Of a DNA stretch of 37,777 bases, positions 21,713-30,121 are shown piece by piece. Numbering within the stretch: position 1 is the stretch's first letter; every line of letters begins with the position of its first letter. The DNA comes from a virus: the IMG/VR virus record IMGVR_UViG_3300028829_001498, positions 1 to 37,777 of that record; one strand, written 5' to 3'. A program made the position numbers and the translations under genes. A model generated the notes under the pieces. It was not told where the DNA came from, searched no databases, and was given only the letters and a program-made list of their open reading frames with translations.

Positions 21713-23174
21713 AGACTATATAACAGAGAATACACAGACACGTAAGGGTAAAGCAATGACAGTTGCTATCCTAACTATAAACGATTCAAATAAACCTAAC
21801 AAGGATTCAACTGTTGAACTTATAGAAAAAGCTTGTATCAAAAAAAAGATCAAGTGTATTATAGTCAATACAAAAACAACCATTATTACAGGTAAAGATG
21901 AAGATAAGAACACCCTAACAGTGTTTAACTACGATGGTAAGAATGGTGAACATACTTTCGTAGGTAAAGATACTGCCTGTATAACAAGAGGTGGTGCAGT
22001 GGAAGACGAAGCTGGACTGTCTTTAATATCTGCCTTTCAAAATTCACAATCTTTTATGATGAATACAAGAGCTTCTATGCTTACTTGTGATAATAAATTA
22101 ACATCAGCTTTACTATTTGAAAAAAATGGTATACCTACACCAAGAACTGCTTTTATATCTAACGAAAAAAATATAAAAACAGGTTTAGATTTAATTGGTG
22201 GTAAATTTCCTGTCATATTAAAAACATTAACAGGTACACAAGGTGTCGGTGTAGTTAAAATAGAAAGTTATGAAGGCCTGGTTGCTACTGTACAAGCCAT
22301 GTGGAAATTAGGTGCTGAACTTTTAATACAAGAATTTATGGAAACAAAGTTTGATGTAAGAACTTTTGTAGTAGATAATAAAATTATTGCAAGTACAAAA
22401 AGAGTACATAGCTCATATGACTTTAGGTCAAATACACATAGAGGTGCCGAGGCAATGCCTTATATTTTAAGTGATGAAGAATACGAACTAGTTTTAAAAG
22501 CTTCAAGAGCTTCAAAAGCATATATGGTAGGAGTTGATCATATAGTAAACAATAAAAAACCATACATTTTAGAAATCAATGGTAGTCCAGGATCAGGTGC
22601 TGATTATCAAGGTTACCAATATAAAGATTATTATTCTGATCCAGAACCATCTGGTAGAATAGACGGTGAAAAAATGATGGAATATCTAGTAGATTATATA
22701 TCAGATAGAACTAATTGGGACAGACAATCTTTAGTAGAGAGTGGTTGGTTAGAAACGGTAGAACTAGAAGATGGTTTAAAAGTCAGAGCAAAATTTGATA
22801 CAGGTAACGGTGCTAAAGCATGTGCTTTACACGCCGATGATATTTTAAGTAAAGACAAAATTGTTAAATGGACATATGATGGTAAAACTTATAGTAAACC
22901 AAGACATGGTATAAGTAAAGTATTCAGAGCAAATGCTGAAGGAGAAGAACCATCAGAAACAAGACCAACAATTCTTATGGATATTACATTTAATGGTTTT
23001 ACATATAAAGATGTAGAAGTAGGTTTAGATAATAGACCAAGAGCACATTCCGATTTGTTGGTGAATCGTGAGATAATGAGACAAATGAACATTAGTGTCA
23101 ACCCTAATAGAACGTTTGTATTAAGTAAAAGACTAAAGCCGGTTGACAAAGACTACGATAAAGATGAAGAATAA
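21693..23174 (+). CDS. RimK-like ATP-grasp ligase fused to RimB-like zinc protease domain
   Basis: A 493-residue fusion. Residues about 22-335 form an ATP-grasp domain of RimK type: TCDNKLTSALLFEKNGIPTPRT, FPVILKTLTGTQGVGV, LIQEFMETKFDVRTFVV, and the metal/ATP site YILEINGSPG (291-300). RimK-type ligases add glutamates to a protein C-terminus (ribosomal protein S6 in E. coli) or to small molecules. Residues about 352-485 form a retropepsin-like fold of the RimB/ATP-dependent zinc protease family, with DTGNGA (369-374) and LVNREIM (456-462). The start with a well-placed AAGGA (21683-21687) adds 21 residues carrying FRDYITE, similar to tags on late genes here; an internal ATG (21756) is the alternative. 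The substrate is unproven. Confidence 0.83.
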   Translation: MQIPKFRDYITENTQTRKGKAMTVAILTINDSNKPNKDSTVELIEKACIKKKIKCIIVNTKTTIITGKDEDKNTLTVFNYDGKNGEHTFVGKDTACITRGGAVEDEAGLSLISAFQNSQSFMMNTRASMLTCDNKLTSALLFEKNGIPTPRTAFISNEKNIKTGLDLIGGKFPVILKTLTGTQGVGVVKIESYEGLVATVQAMWKLGAELLIQEFMETKFDVRTFVVDNKIIASTKRVHSSYDFRSNTHRGAEAMPYILSDEEYELVLKASRASKAYMVGVDHIVNNKKPYILEINGSPGSGADYQGYQYKDYYSDPEPSGRIDGEKMMEYLVDYISDRTNWDRQSLVESGWLETVELEDGLKVRAKFDTGNGAKACALHADDILSKDKIVKWTYDGKTYSKPRHGISKVFRANAEGEEPSETRPTILMDITFNGFTYKDVEVGLDNRPRAHSDLLVNREIMRQMNISVNPNRTFVLSKRLKPVDKDYDKDEE

Positions 23175-23177
23175 CGC

Positions 23178-23206
23178 TTGCCTTTTGATAGGCAATCATA
23201 TATAAT
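23178..23206 (+). promoter_or_regulatory. Sigma70-type promoter with inverted repeat
   Basis: TTGCCT (23178-23183), 17-base spacer, consensus TATAAT (23201-23206). TTGCCT and AGGCAA (23190-23195) form an inverted repeat across the -35 region, a possible operator. A 13-base leader with TAGGAG precedes the ATG. Confidence 0.75.
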
Positions 23207-23225
23207 TAACAACATAGGAGATATT

Positions 23226-23531
23226 ATGGAAGAAGTGAAAATATTAAGACTATCTACAGGTGAAGATGTAATTGCCAAGGTAGGAGAAAACGATCAAGGC
23301 ATAAGTTTAAAAAATCCATTCGTGATTATACCTCAACAAAGAGGACCAGGACAACCAATACAATTAATGATGTCACTGTACAATGCCTTTGGTAAAAAAG
23401 ATACGGTAACTGTTAGTAAAGACAAAGTTGTTTTTATGACAGAACCAAAAGATGAGATAAGATCATCTTACGAGCAAAACACAAGTTCAATCATAACAAA
23501 AAACAGTAAACTTATAACAGAAGCAACGTGA
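23226..23531 (+). CDS. Lsm/Sm-like small protein, paralogue B
   Basis: A 101-residue protein; ATG 23226 follows TAGGAG and lies downstream of the TATAAT box, so the in-frame TTG at 23178 (inside the promoter) is rejected. It is a paralogue of the protein at 4997-5437 (shared VKILRLSTGEDVIAKV-type N-terminus and SKDKV strand), but lacks the acidic C-terminal tail. The short beta-rich pattern is compatible with an Lsm/Hfq-like barrel, though this is inference. It heads a small operon with ferredoxin and DNA polymerase. Confidence 0.6.
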   Translation: MEEVKILRLSTGEDVIAKVGENDQGISLKNPFVIIPQQRGPGQPIQLMMSLYNAFGKKDTVTVSKDKVVFMTEPKDEIRSSYEQNTSSIITKNSKLITEAT

Positions 23532-23860
23532 TAACGGTAAATTTTATTAGGACAAATAATGAAAAAGTCCAAGTAAAAGTGCCACCAGGTTTCACTGTTA
23601 TGGAGGCAGCCAAAGAGGCTGATCTAGAGGAGATTCCTGCTAGTTGTGGTGGTTGTTGTGCTTGTGGTACTTGTCACGTATATGTAAACAATGCCTGGAT
23701 TGCCAAATTAGGTGAAATAGATTATAATAGTACTGAACAATCAATATTAGAATATGAAAAATCTTATAAGAAAGGCATAAGCAGATTAAGTTGTCAACTA
23801 TCATTAACAGAGGAACTTGACGGCATAACTTTACATTTACTTGATGATGAACTTTTATAA
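23528..23860 (+). CDS. 2Fe-2S ferredoxin (adrenodoxin type)
   Basis: A 110-residue protein starting at GTG in a GTGA overlap with the preceding stop. The cluster ligands are C40, C46, C49 and C89, in the CX5CX2CX39C spacing of adrenodoxin-type ferredoxins, set in SCGGCCACGTCHVYV. It transfers single electrons; likely partners are the Fe-S, radical SAM or oxygenase enzymes of phage or host. Ferredoxins are frequent in marine phages. The cysteine-dense region has extra cysteines C43 and C44. The C-terminus overlaps the start of gene 43. Confidence 0.93.
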   Translation: MITVNFIRTNNEKVQVKVPPGFTVMEAAKEADLEEIPASCGGCCACGTCHVYVNNAWIAKLGEIDYNSTEQSILEYEKSYKKGISRLSCQLSLTEELDGITLHLLDDELL

Positions 23861-26336
23861 ATCAGTTATAGAACATAAAGGTAAACTTCTTGTTAGAGGT
23901 ATACACGATGGCAAAGACTATAAAGAAAAGATAGATTTTGGTCCTACTCTATATTCTTTAACACAAAAAGATAGTAAGTTTAAAACATTAGATAATAGAA
24001 ATCTAAATCCTATAAAATTTAAAAACATCAATGACGCTAGAAGATTTAGACGTGATGTTGCAACTCAAAACTCTCCGATATATGGTCTAGAAAGATTTCA
24101 TTATCAATATATCAATGAACAATTTCCAGAAAACATCAAGTGGGATAAAAAGTATATTAAAATATTTACAATAGATATTGAAACTACAGTAACAGATGGT
24201 TTTCCAGATGTAGAAAACCCTACCGAAGAAATAATTTGTATCACTGTTAAGAATCAAACTAACAAACAAATTCTAACGTGGGCTGCTGGAGATTTCAAAA
24301 CAGATAGAACTGATATTACTTTTATTAAATGTAAAAACGAAAACGTTTTACTTATGGAGTTTATGAAGTTTTGGCTTAAGAATTATCCAGATGTTGTTAC
24401 TGGTTGGAATACTAAATTCTTTGATTTACCTTACTTGATGAATAGAATTAAACTAGTTGCAGGTGAAAAGGTTGCAAATAAAATGTCGCCGTGGGGTATG
24501 ATTGAAAAGATTGAAGTCATGGTAAGAGGTAGACCACAAACATCATATATTTTAAAAGGTACAGTGATGTTAGATTATCTTGATCTGTACAGATGGTTTA
24601 TACCTACTAGACAAGAGAGTTATAAACTAGATTATATTGGTGAAGTAGAACTTGGTCAAAACAAAAACGTAAACCCTTATTCTACTTTCAGAGAATTTTA
24701 TGAGAAAGACTTTCAAAAATTTATTGATTATAACATACAAGACGTTGAGATTGTTGACGCATTAGAAGATAAACTTGGTTTAATTGAGTTAGCATTAACT
24801 GTTGCTTATGAATCTAAAGTAAACTATGATGATATATTTTCACAAGTAAGAGTGTGGGATACTTTGATTGCTAATCATCTATTGTCAAAAAACATATGTA
24901 TACCACCAAGAGAAGAACATAGTAAAGATACAAAATATGAAGGCGCTTATGTAAAAGACCCTATAGTTGGCCAGCACAAGTGGGTATGTTCTTTTGATAT
25001 TAACTCACTATATCCACATATCATTATACAATATAATATTTCTCCTGAAAAGATAATAGGTCAGGATAATTCTGGTATTTCTGTAAACAAAATGTTAAAA
25101 CGTAATTTAGATTTATCTCATTTAAAAAATGAAAATGCCTGTGTTACACCTAACGGTGCAAAGTTTAAAAATGATAGTCAAGGTTTCCTACCTGAAATGA
25201 TGGAAACAATGTATAATGAACGTGTGATCTATAAGAAAAGAATGATCAAGGCTAAAAAAGAATACGAGAAAACAAAAGAACCACATTTACTAAAAGAAAT
25301 TGCAAGATGTCATAACATTCAATGGGCAAGAAAGATTGCTTTGAACTCAGCCTATGGTGCAGTTGGTAATCAATACTTTAGATTTTATGATGTAAGACAA
25401 GCAAGTGCTATTACAACAGCAGGTCAATTCATTATCAGATTCATTGAAGAAAAGGTCAATGGTTATATGAATAAGATATTAAAACAAGATGAAGACTTTG
25501 ATTATATTGTTGCCTCTGATACAGATTCAATCTATGTAACATTAGATAAACTAGTTGAGAAGACTTGTAAAGGTAAAGACAATGAACAAATATGTAACTT
25601 TATTGATAAGGTCGTTAACAGTAGACTAGAGCCGTATATTGAAAAATGTTTTGATGAATTATCCGAATATACAAATGCATTTAAGAACTGTATGGTAATG
25701 AAACGTGAAGTAATTGCCAACAAAGGTATATGGGTTGCAAAGAAAAGATATATGTTAAACGTATTAGACGATGAGGGTGTAAGACTTTCTGACCCTAAAC
25801 TAAAGATCATGGGTATTGAGGCAGTTAAATCATCTACACCACAAGTTTGCAGAGGTAAAATTAAAGAAGCAATCAAAATTATTATGAATAAAGATGAAGA
25901 TACTTTACAAAAATTTATTGCTGATTTTAAAACAGAGTTTAATACTCTATCTGCTGAAGCTATATCTTTTCCTAGATCATGTAATAATATTAAAAAGTAT
26001 AAAAACCCAGCAACTATATTCAGTAAAGGTACACCGATACATGTAAAAGGTTCTTTGATATATAATCACAAACTAAAAGAACTTAAATTACATAAACAAT
26101 ATCCTTATATACGAGAGGGTGATAAGATTAAATTTTTAAAACTAATAGAAGCAAACCCATTTAGATTTGATGTGATTAGTTATATTACAACATTACCTAA
26201 AGAGTTTGAATTAGACAAATATATAGATCGTGAAACACAATTTGAAAAAACATTCCTTGACCCTATGCGATTTATATTACAAGCAATAGGTTGGTCACAG
26301 GAAAAGAAAGCAAGTTTGGAGGCATTTTTCGGATGA
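23847..26336 (+). CDS. 43: DNA polymerase gp43 (family B)
   Basis: The third possible start (ATG 23847) gives MNFYKSVIEHKGKLLVRG, matching the T4 N-terminus MKEFYISIETVGNNIVERY; the product is 829 residues (T4 is 898). Exonuclease motifs: FTIDIET (D110, E112), WNTKFFDLPYL and later YNIQDVEIVDAL. Polymerase motifs: SFDINSLYPHII (motif A), KIALNSAYGAVGN (motif B) and ASDTDSIYV (motif C). It is the replicative, proofreading polymerase acting with gp45 and gp44/62. The gene overlaps ferredoxin by 14 nt and the GNAT gene by four bases. Confidence 0.97.
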   Translation: MNFYKSVIEHKGKLLVRGIHDGKDYKEKIDFGPTLYSLTQKDSKFKTLDNRNLNPIKFKNINDARRFRRDVATQNSPIYGLERFHYQYINEQFPENIKWDKKYIKIFTIDIETTVTDGFPDVENPTEEIICITVKNQTNKQILTWAAGDFKTDRTDITFIKCKNENVLLMEFMKFWLKNYPDVVTGWNTKFFDLPYLMNRIKLVAGEKVANKMSPWGMIEKIEVMVRGRPQTSYILKGTVMLDYLDLYRWFIPTRQESYKLDYIGEVELGQNKNVNPYSTFREFYEKDFQKFIDYNIQDVEIVDALEDKLGLIELALTVAYESKVNYDDIFSQVRVWDTLIANHLLSKNICIPPREEHSKDTKYEGAYVKDPIVGQHKWVCSFDINSLYPHIIIQYNISPEKIIGQDNSGISVNKMLKRNLDLSHLKNENACVTPNGAKFKNDSQGFLPEMMETMYNERVIYKKRMIKAKKEYEKTKEPHLLKEIARCHNIQWARKIALNSAYGAVGNQYFRFYDVRQASAITTAGQFIIRFIEEKVNGYMNKILKQDEDFDYIVASDTDSIYVTLDKLVEKTCKGKDNEQICNFIDKVVNSRLEPYIEKCFDELSEYTNAFKNCMVMKREVIANKGIWVAKKRYMLNVLDDEGVRLSDPKLKIMGIEAVKSSTPQVCRGKIKEAIKIIMNKDEDTLQKFIADFKTEFNTLSAEAISFPRSCNNIKKYKNPATIFSKGTPIHVKGSLIYNHKLKELKLHKQYPYIREGDKIKFLKLIEANPFRFDVISYITTLPKEFELDKYIDRETQFEKTFLDPMRFILQAIGWSQEKKASLEAFFG

Positions 26337-26830
26337 AAAAATTTAAAGATAATATAAACGACTTTTTTAAATGGGTTAAAGGTACAGAATTAGTTGAACT
26401 AGATGATATTGATGTATCAGAGGATCCTGTAAGACCTGAACTAACGTTAGGTTTTAGAATTACACAAGGTAGAAAAATATTTGGTTTAGAATATGATAAT
26501 GAAATAGAAGCAATAGTTTGTATTGCACAATGTCCTGAAGTACCATATACTATAAGAGAAATGGATTACATGTCACAAGCTGCCAATCAAGACGGCCAAA
26601 GAGGTGAAATAATTGTAGCATATACTGTATGGTCTCGTAAAAGAGGTGCAGGTAAAGAGATAATTAATAAGTTAGCTGAGTATGCAAAACAAAATTATTT
26701 TAAAAGATTGGTAACCTTATCGCCATTAACACCAATGGCTACAAGTTTTCATATAAAAAATGGTGCAAAACAAATTAAAGTAAGTGAAGATACTCAAAAT
26801 TTTGAATATGATCTCAACAAAAAAATATAA
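26333..26830 (+). CDS. GNAT-family acetyltransferase-like protein
   Basis: Starts at ATG 26333 in an ATGA overlap with gene 43, giving 165 residues. The C-terminal half has the GNAT acetyl-CoA signature: VWSRKRGAGKEIINKLAEYAKQ (RKRGAG at 102-107, usual R/QxxGxG/A), followed by a strand and TSFHIKNGAKQI, which fits the family's last helix and strand. The first 30 residues begin MKKFKDNIND. The acetyl acceptor is unknown. It is co-expressed with polymerase and an adenine methylase. Confidence 0.75.
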   Translation: MKKFKDNINDFFKWVKGTELVELDDIDVSEDPVRPELTLGFRITQGRKIFGLEYDNEIEAIVCIAQCPEVPYTIREMDYMSQAANQDGQRGEIIVAYTVWSRKRGAGKEIINKLAEYAKQNYFKRLVTLSPLTPMATSFHIKNGAKQIKVSEDTQNFEYDLNKKI

Positions 26831-27359
26831 TATAATCTACGCTGATCCTCCATGGCATTTTCAAAACTATAATAATGATAAGGCACAAACTAATCCTGCC
26901 AATCATTATCCTACTATGACAATGAAAGATATAGAAAATTTACCGATAGGTGACCTAGCAGACAAAGATTGTGTATTGTTTATGTGGTGTACCGATCCTT
27001 TACTACACAAACAAATACCATTGGTAGAGAAGTGGGGCTTTGAATATAAGACAGTAGGTTTCACGTGGGCGAAGACGAATAAGAATAGAATAAACAATTA
27101 CTTTTTCAAAGGTCCAGGATACTGGACTAGGGCCAACACCGAGACATGTATACTTGCAACAAAAGGTAAACCAAAAAGAGTTGATGGTAATGTAGATAGA
27201 TTAGTTGTGAGTGAACGTAGAGAACATAGCAGAAAACCAGATAGAATCAGAGACGATATAGTAAAATTATGTGGTGATTTGCCACGTATAGAACTATTTG
27301 CTAGAACTTCTATGCCTGGTTGGGATGTATGGGGAAACCAGGTTGACAAATTTAGTTGA
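26808..27359 (+). CDS. MT-A70 family adenine methyltransferase
   Basis: A 183-residue protein from ATG 26808, overlapping the GNAT gene by 23 nt. Catalytic motif IV is DPPW (13-16) in IIYADPPWHF, at the N-terminus as expected for the MT-A70 class. Further class features are LFMWCTDPLLHK, GFTWAKTN, GPGYWTRANTETCILATKG (SAM-binding region) and HSRKPDRIRDDI. The enzyme transfers a methyl group to N6 of adenine in DNA (or RNA). In a phage without a visible cognate nuclease it may protect phage DNA from host restriction or mark DNA for regulation. Confidence 0.9.
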   Translation: MISTKKYNIIYADPPWHFQNYNNDKAQTNPANHYPTMTMKDIENLPIGDLADKDCVLFMWCTDPLLHKQIPLVEKWGFEYKTVGFTWAKTNKNRINNYFFKGPGYWTRANTETCILATKGKPKRVDGNVDRLVVSERREHSRKPDRIRDDIVKLCGDLPRIELFARTSMPGWDVWGNQVDKFS

Positions 27360-27371
27360 ACGTGATATAAT
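27343..27371 (+). promoter_or_regulatory. Full consensus sigma70 promoter, leaderless
   Basis: TTGACA (27343-27348), 17-base spacer, TATAAT (27366-27371): a perfect consensus that overlaps the 3' end of the MT-A70 gene. The expected +1 is 27378, which is the second ATG of the next gene; the first ATG (27372) follows directly on the -10 box and would not be transcribed from here. Confidence 0.85.
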
Positions 27372-27377
27372 ATGAAG

Positions 27378-28475
27378 ATGAAAACATTAACAAATGATCA
27401 GGCCTTACACTGTGCCAATATATTCAATGACTATTTTGAAAAGTTTAGTCGTATAGATGAATATATGAGAGATCAAAAGTTATCTCAAATAATAGATGTA
27501 CCATCTGCTTTGCCTGGTATGGGTCTAGAGGGTAGTATATTTTCTAATTTTGATATGTCGCCTAAAGATATGGACTTTGAAATACTAGAGCCAGATAATG
27601 AAACATATGATACATTATTAAACATGACTTCTTCTCATACTAATATGTCAAGTGTACCTGGTAAAAATTTAAAGATTGCAGTAAGAGAAAAAAATAGTGG
27701 TCAATGGGTAGGTTTTATAAGATGTGGTTCTCCTGTTATAAACATGAAACCAAGAAACGATTTGTTAACTCATGTACCAGAATTAGTAAGTTTTAATAAG
27801 ACTTCTATCATGGGATTTGTAATAGTACCAACTCAACCTTTCGGTTATAATTATCTAGGTGGTAAACTATTGGCTGCCATATGTTGTAGTCATACAATAA
27901 GAGAAAAACTAAATGTAAAATATGGTATGAATTTAGCATTGTTTGAGACTACAAGTTTATATGGTAATAGTAAATCATCTAGTCAATACGATGGTATGAA
28001 ACCATATTTAAGATATAAAGGTTTAACTGATAGTGATTTTATACCTTTGATACATGGTAAACCTTTTCACGACCTTGCAACATTTGTTGAAAACAATGTA
28101 GGTAAACTTATTAAAGATGACGCCTCTAGTAGAAAGTTAAAACTAACTACAGCCATTATTGGTTTAGTAAAAAGAAGTTTAGACAAAAGTAATTTAGAAA
28201 GATTTAATACAACTATAAGTAATGCTAAGAAATTAACTGAAAGAAAAAGATATTATGTTAGTGACTATGGTATTAAGAACTATCTAGATGTAGTAAAAGA
28301 TAACAAGACAAAAATTATTAAAGGTGAGAATTGGGATAAATTTAACCTAAATAATATAATAGAATGGTGGAAGAAAAAGGCTGAGTCTCGTTATAATAAA
28401 CTGAAACAAGAAAATAGATTAAGAAGTGAGTTAGAGGTATGGACACCAAACGCAAAAATAGATATAATAAGATAA
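27378..28475 (+). CDS. DruA/DUF4338-like protein, paralogue 2
   Basis: A 365-residue protein from ATG 27378 (predicted +1); ATG 27372 adds two residues and would need upstream transcription. The central domain is a diverged copy of that at 10130-11470: GQWVGFIRC, FVIVPTQPFGYNYLGGKLLAAI, KYGMNLALFETTSLYGNSKSSSQYDGMK. It keeps ETTSLYG, close to the LETFVD-type segment of DruA proteins, but has RNDLLT where paralogue 1 has RDSAIGW. It lacks the long acidic N-terminus of paralogue 1. The activity is unknown. As with paralogue 1, it has a strong leaderless promoter. Confidence 0.62.
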   Translation: MKTLTNDQALHCANIFNDYFEKFSRIDEYMRDQKLSQIIDVPSALPGMGLEGSIFSNFDMSPKDMDFEILEPDNETYDTLLNMTSSHTNMSSVPGKNLKIAVREKNSGQWVGFIRCGSPVINMKPRNDLLTHVPELVSFNKTSIMGFVIVPTQPFGYNYLGGKLLAAICCSHTIREKLNVKYGMNLALFETTSLYGNSKSSSQYDGMKPYLRYKGLTDSDFIPLIHGKPFHDLATFVENNVGKLIKDDASSRKLKLTTAIIGLVKRSLDKSNLERFNTTISNAKKLTERKRYYVSDYGIKNYLDVVKDNKTKIIKGENWDKFNLNNIIEWWKKKAESRYNKLKQENRLRSELEVWTPNAKIDIIR

Positions 28476-28777
28476 TGGCTATTACAGAGGAATCATACAA
28501 AGACTTAAAAGAATATTGGGACTTTCAACGTATAAGAGAGTACAATTGGGAGAAACTATGTGAGGTTTGTGCTAACGTAGAATCAAACTTTGCATTTACA
28601 AATGGTAAATCTGGTGACGAGTTAAGAGATACATTATGGAATAAGATTGACCAATCTGAATTTGAAAAACCACCTAAAGGTTGGGTACCACAAGACGAAA
28701 AATATAGGTTATGGAACGAGGGTGAGCCTAAACCTATAAAGATTAAATTTAAAGCAGTAAAAACAATACAAGCTTGA
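28475..28777 (+). CDS. Small conserved-looking protein, unknown
   Basis: A 100-residue, charged, Trp-rich protein; ATG 28475 overlaps the previous stop (TAATG). An in-frame start at 28439 would add 12 residues. It contains YWDFQRIREYNWEKLCEVC and PPKGWVPQDEKYRLWNEG. There is no recognisable catalytic motif or membrane segment. It is separated from uvsX by a promoter, so it ends the paralogue 2 operon. Confidence 0.55.
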   Translation: MAITEESYKDLKEYWDFQRIREYNWEKLCEVCANVESNFAFTNGKSGDELRDTLWNKIDQSEFEKPPKGWVPQDEKYRLWNEGEPKPIKIKFKAVKTIQA

Positions 28778-28802
28778 CAAGATTGAACGGATATGTTATA
28801 GT
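28774..28802 (+). promoter_or_regulatory. Sigma70-type promoter of uvsX
   Basis: TTGACA (28774-28779), 17-base spacer, TATAGT (28797-28802). The leader is about 16 bases with AAGGAG before the ATG, so uvsX is conventionally translated. Confidence 0.83.
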
Positions 28803-28824
28803 AAGTGATAATTAAGGAGACAAT

Positions 28825-29844
28825 ATGAATGATTTTTTAAAAGATATAATTAAAGAAAGTGGTAATGAGTATGCAGGCTTAGTAAGCGATGGTATGGATA
28901 GTGATGTTACAAGTTTTGTAGACACAGGTTCGTATTCATTTAACGCCCTATTATCAGGATCAATATACGGTGGTATGCCAGCAAATAAGATTACTGCTAT
29001 TGCAGGTGAGGCTGCTACAGGTAAAACTTTCTTTGCATTAGGTATCGTAAAAGCATTTTTAGATAAAGACAAAGACGCAGGTGTTATCTATTTTGAATCA
29101 GAAAGTGCCGTATCAAAAGACATGATTGAAAGTCGTGGTGTTGATGGTAAAAGAATGGTTGTAGTACCAGTTGCTACAGTACAAGAATTTAGAAATCAAT
29201 CAATAAAAATTATAGACAAATATTTAGAACAACCAGAGGCGAAAAGAAAACCTATGATGTTTGTATTAGATAGTTTAGGTATGTTATCTACTACAAAAGA
29301 AATGGAAGACACGGCTGCTGGTAAAGAAACAAGAGATATGACTAGATCACAAATAGTCAAATCTACATTTAGAGTTTTAACATTGAAACTAGGTAAAGCA
29401 AATATACCTATGATTATGACCAATCATACGTATGATGTTATTGGTTCAATGTTCCCTCAAAAAGAAATGGGAGGTGGTTCAGGATTAAAATACGCTGCCT
29501 CATCAATCATCTATTTAAGTAAACGTAAAGAAAAAGACGGTACCGAAGTAGTTGGTAATATTATACATTGTAAAAATTACAAATCTAGATTAACAAAAGA
29601 AAACGCCATGATAGACGTTAAATTAACCTACAAACACGGACTTGATAAACATTATGGTCTTTTGGATATGGCTGAAGCAGCTGGTATCTTTAAGAAAGTA
29701 TCAACAAGGTTTGAAACACCACAAGGTAAGGTGTTTGGTAAATCTATCAATGACGATCCAGAGAAGTATTTTACAAAAGAGATATTACAAAAAATAGATG
29801 AATACGCCAACAAAAAATTCAGATACGGATCAGACGAAGAATAA
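28825..29844 (+). CDS. uvsX: UvsX RecA-like recombinase
   Basis: A 339-residue protein (T4 UvsX is 391) with Walker A GEAATGKT (61-68) preceded by [17 protein letters not shown], Walker [12 protein letters not shown], and later [11 protein letters not shown] and [18 protein letters not shown], all diagnostic of UvsX within the RecA family. It coats single-stranded DNA and drives strand invasion that primes late replication, helped by UvsY. It begins a unit with the next small gene and gp41 helicase, again as in marine T4-likes. Confidence 0.96.
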   Translation: MNDFLKDIIKESGNEYAGLVSDGMDSDVTSFVDTGSYSFNALLSGSIYGGMPANKITAIAGEAATGKTFFALGIVKAFLDKDKDAGVIYFESESAVSKDMIESRGVDGKRMVVVPVATVQEFRNQSIKIIDKYLEQPEAKRKPMMFVLDSLGMLSTTKEMEDTAAGKETRDMTRSQIVKSTFRVLTLKLGKANIPMIMTNHTYDVIGSMFPQKEMGGGSGLKYAASSIIYLSKRKEKDGTEVVGNIIHCKNYKSRLTKENAMIDVKLTYKHGLDKHYGLLDMAEAAGIFKKVSTRFETPQGKVFGKSINDDPEKYFTKEILQKIDEYANKKFRYGSDEE

Positions 29845-30121
29845 AAGGTACGTTTTTGCACAAAAGACAGGTGCAGATTACACGGCCATAAAATTGCTTG
29901 AGACGAAATACCGTAACGTAATCTACAAGTATGGTAAGGTTAGATTTGCTAAAGAAGAAAAAGCAGATGGCACCTTGCCAATGAAGTTTGATTATGATAT
30001 ACTATCCAATCCAGAATCAAAAGATATAGAAAGCCAAGAGTTTGTAGATTACATTGGTGACATATTATTAGAAGTAATGGAACAACAATTAAATGATGGA
30101 AAGGTAGAGTTTGGTGAATAA
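29798..30121 (+). CDS. Small protein between uvsX and gp41, unknown
   Basis: A 107-residue acidic protein. It overlaps uvsX by 47 nt in another frame because no later start codon precedes the well-conserved-looking core ([28 protein letters not shown]). From memory, related small proteins occur at this position in cyanophages, but I cannot name a function. The C-terminal part ([18 protein letters not shown]) is helical. Its end overlaps the start of gene 41. Confidence 0.65.
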   Translation: MNTPTKNSDTDQTKNKRYVFAQKTGADYTAIKLLETKYRNVIYKYGKVRFAKEEKADGTLPMKFDYDILSNPESKDIESQEFVDYIGDILLEVMEQQLNDGKVEFGE

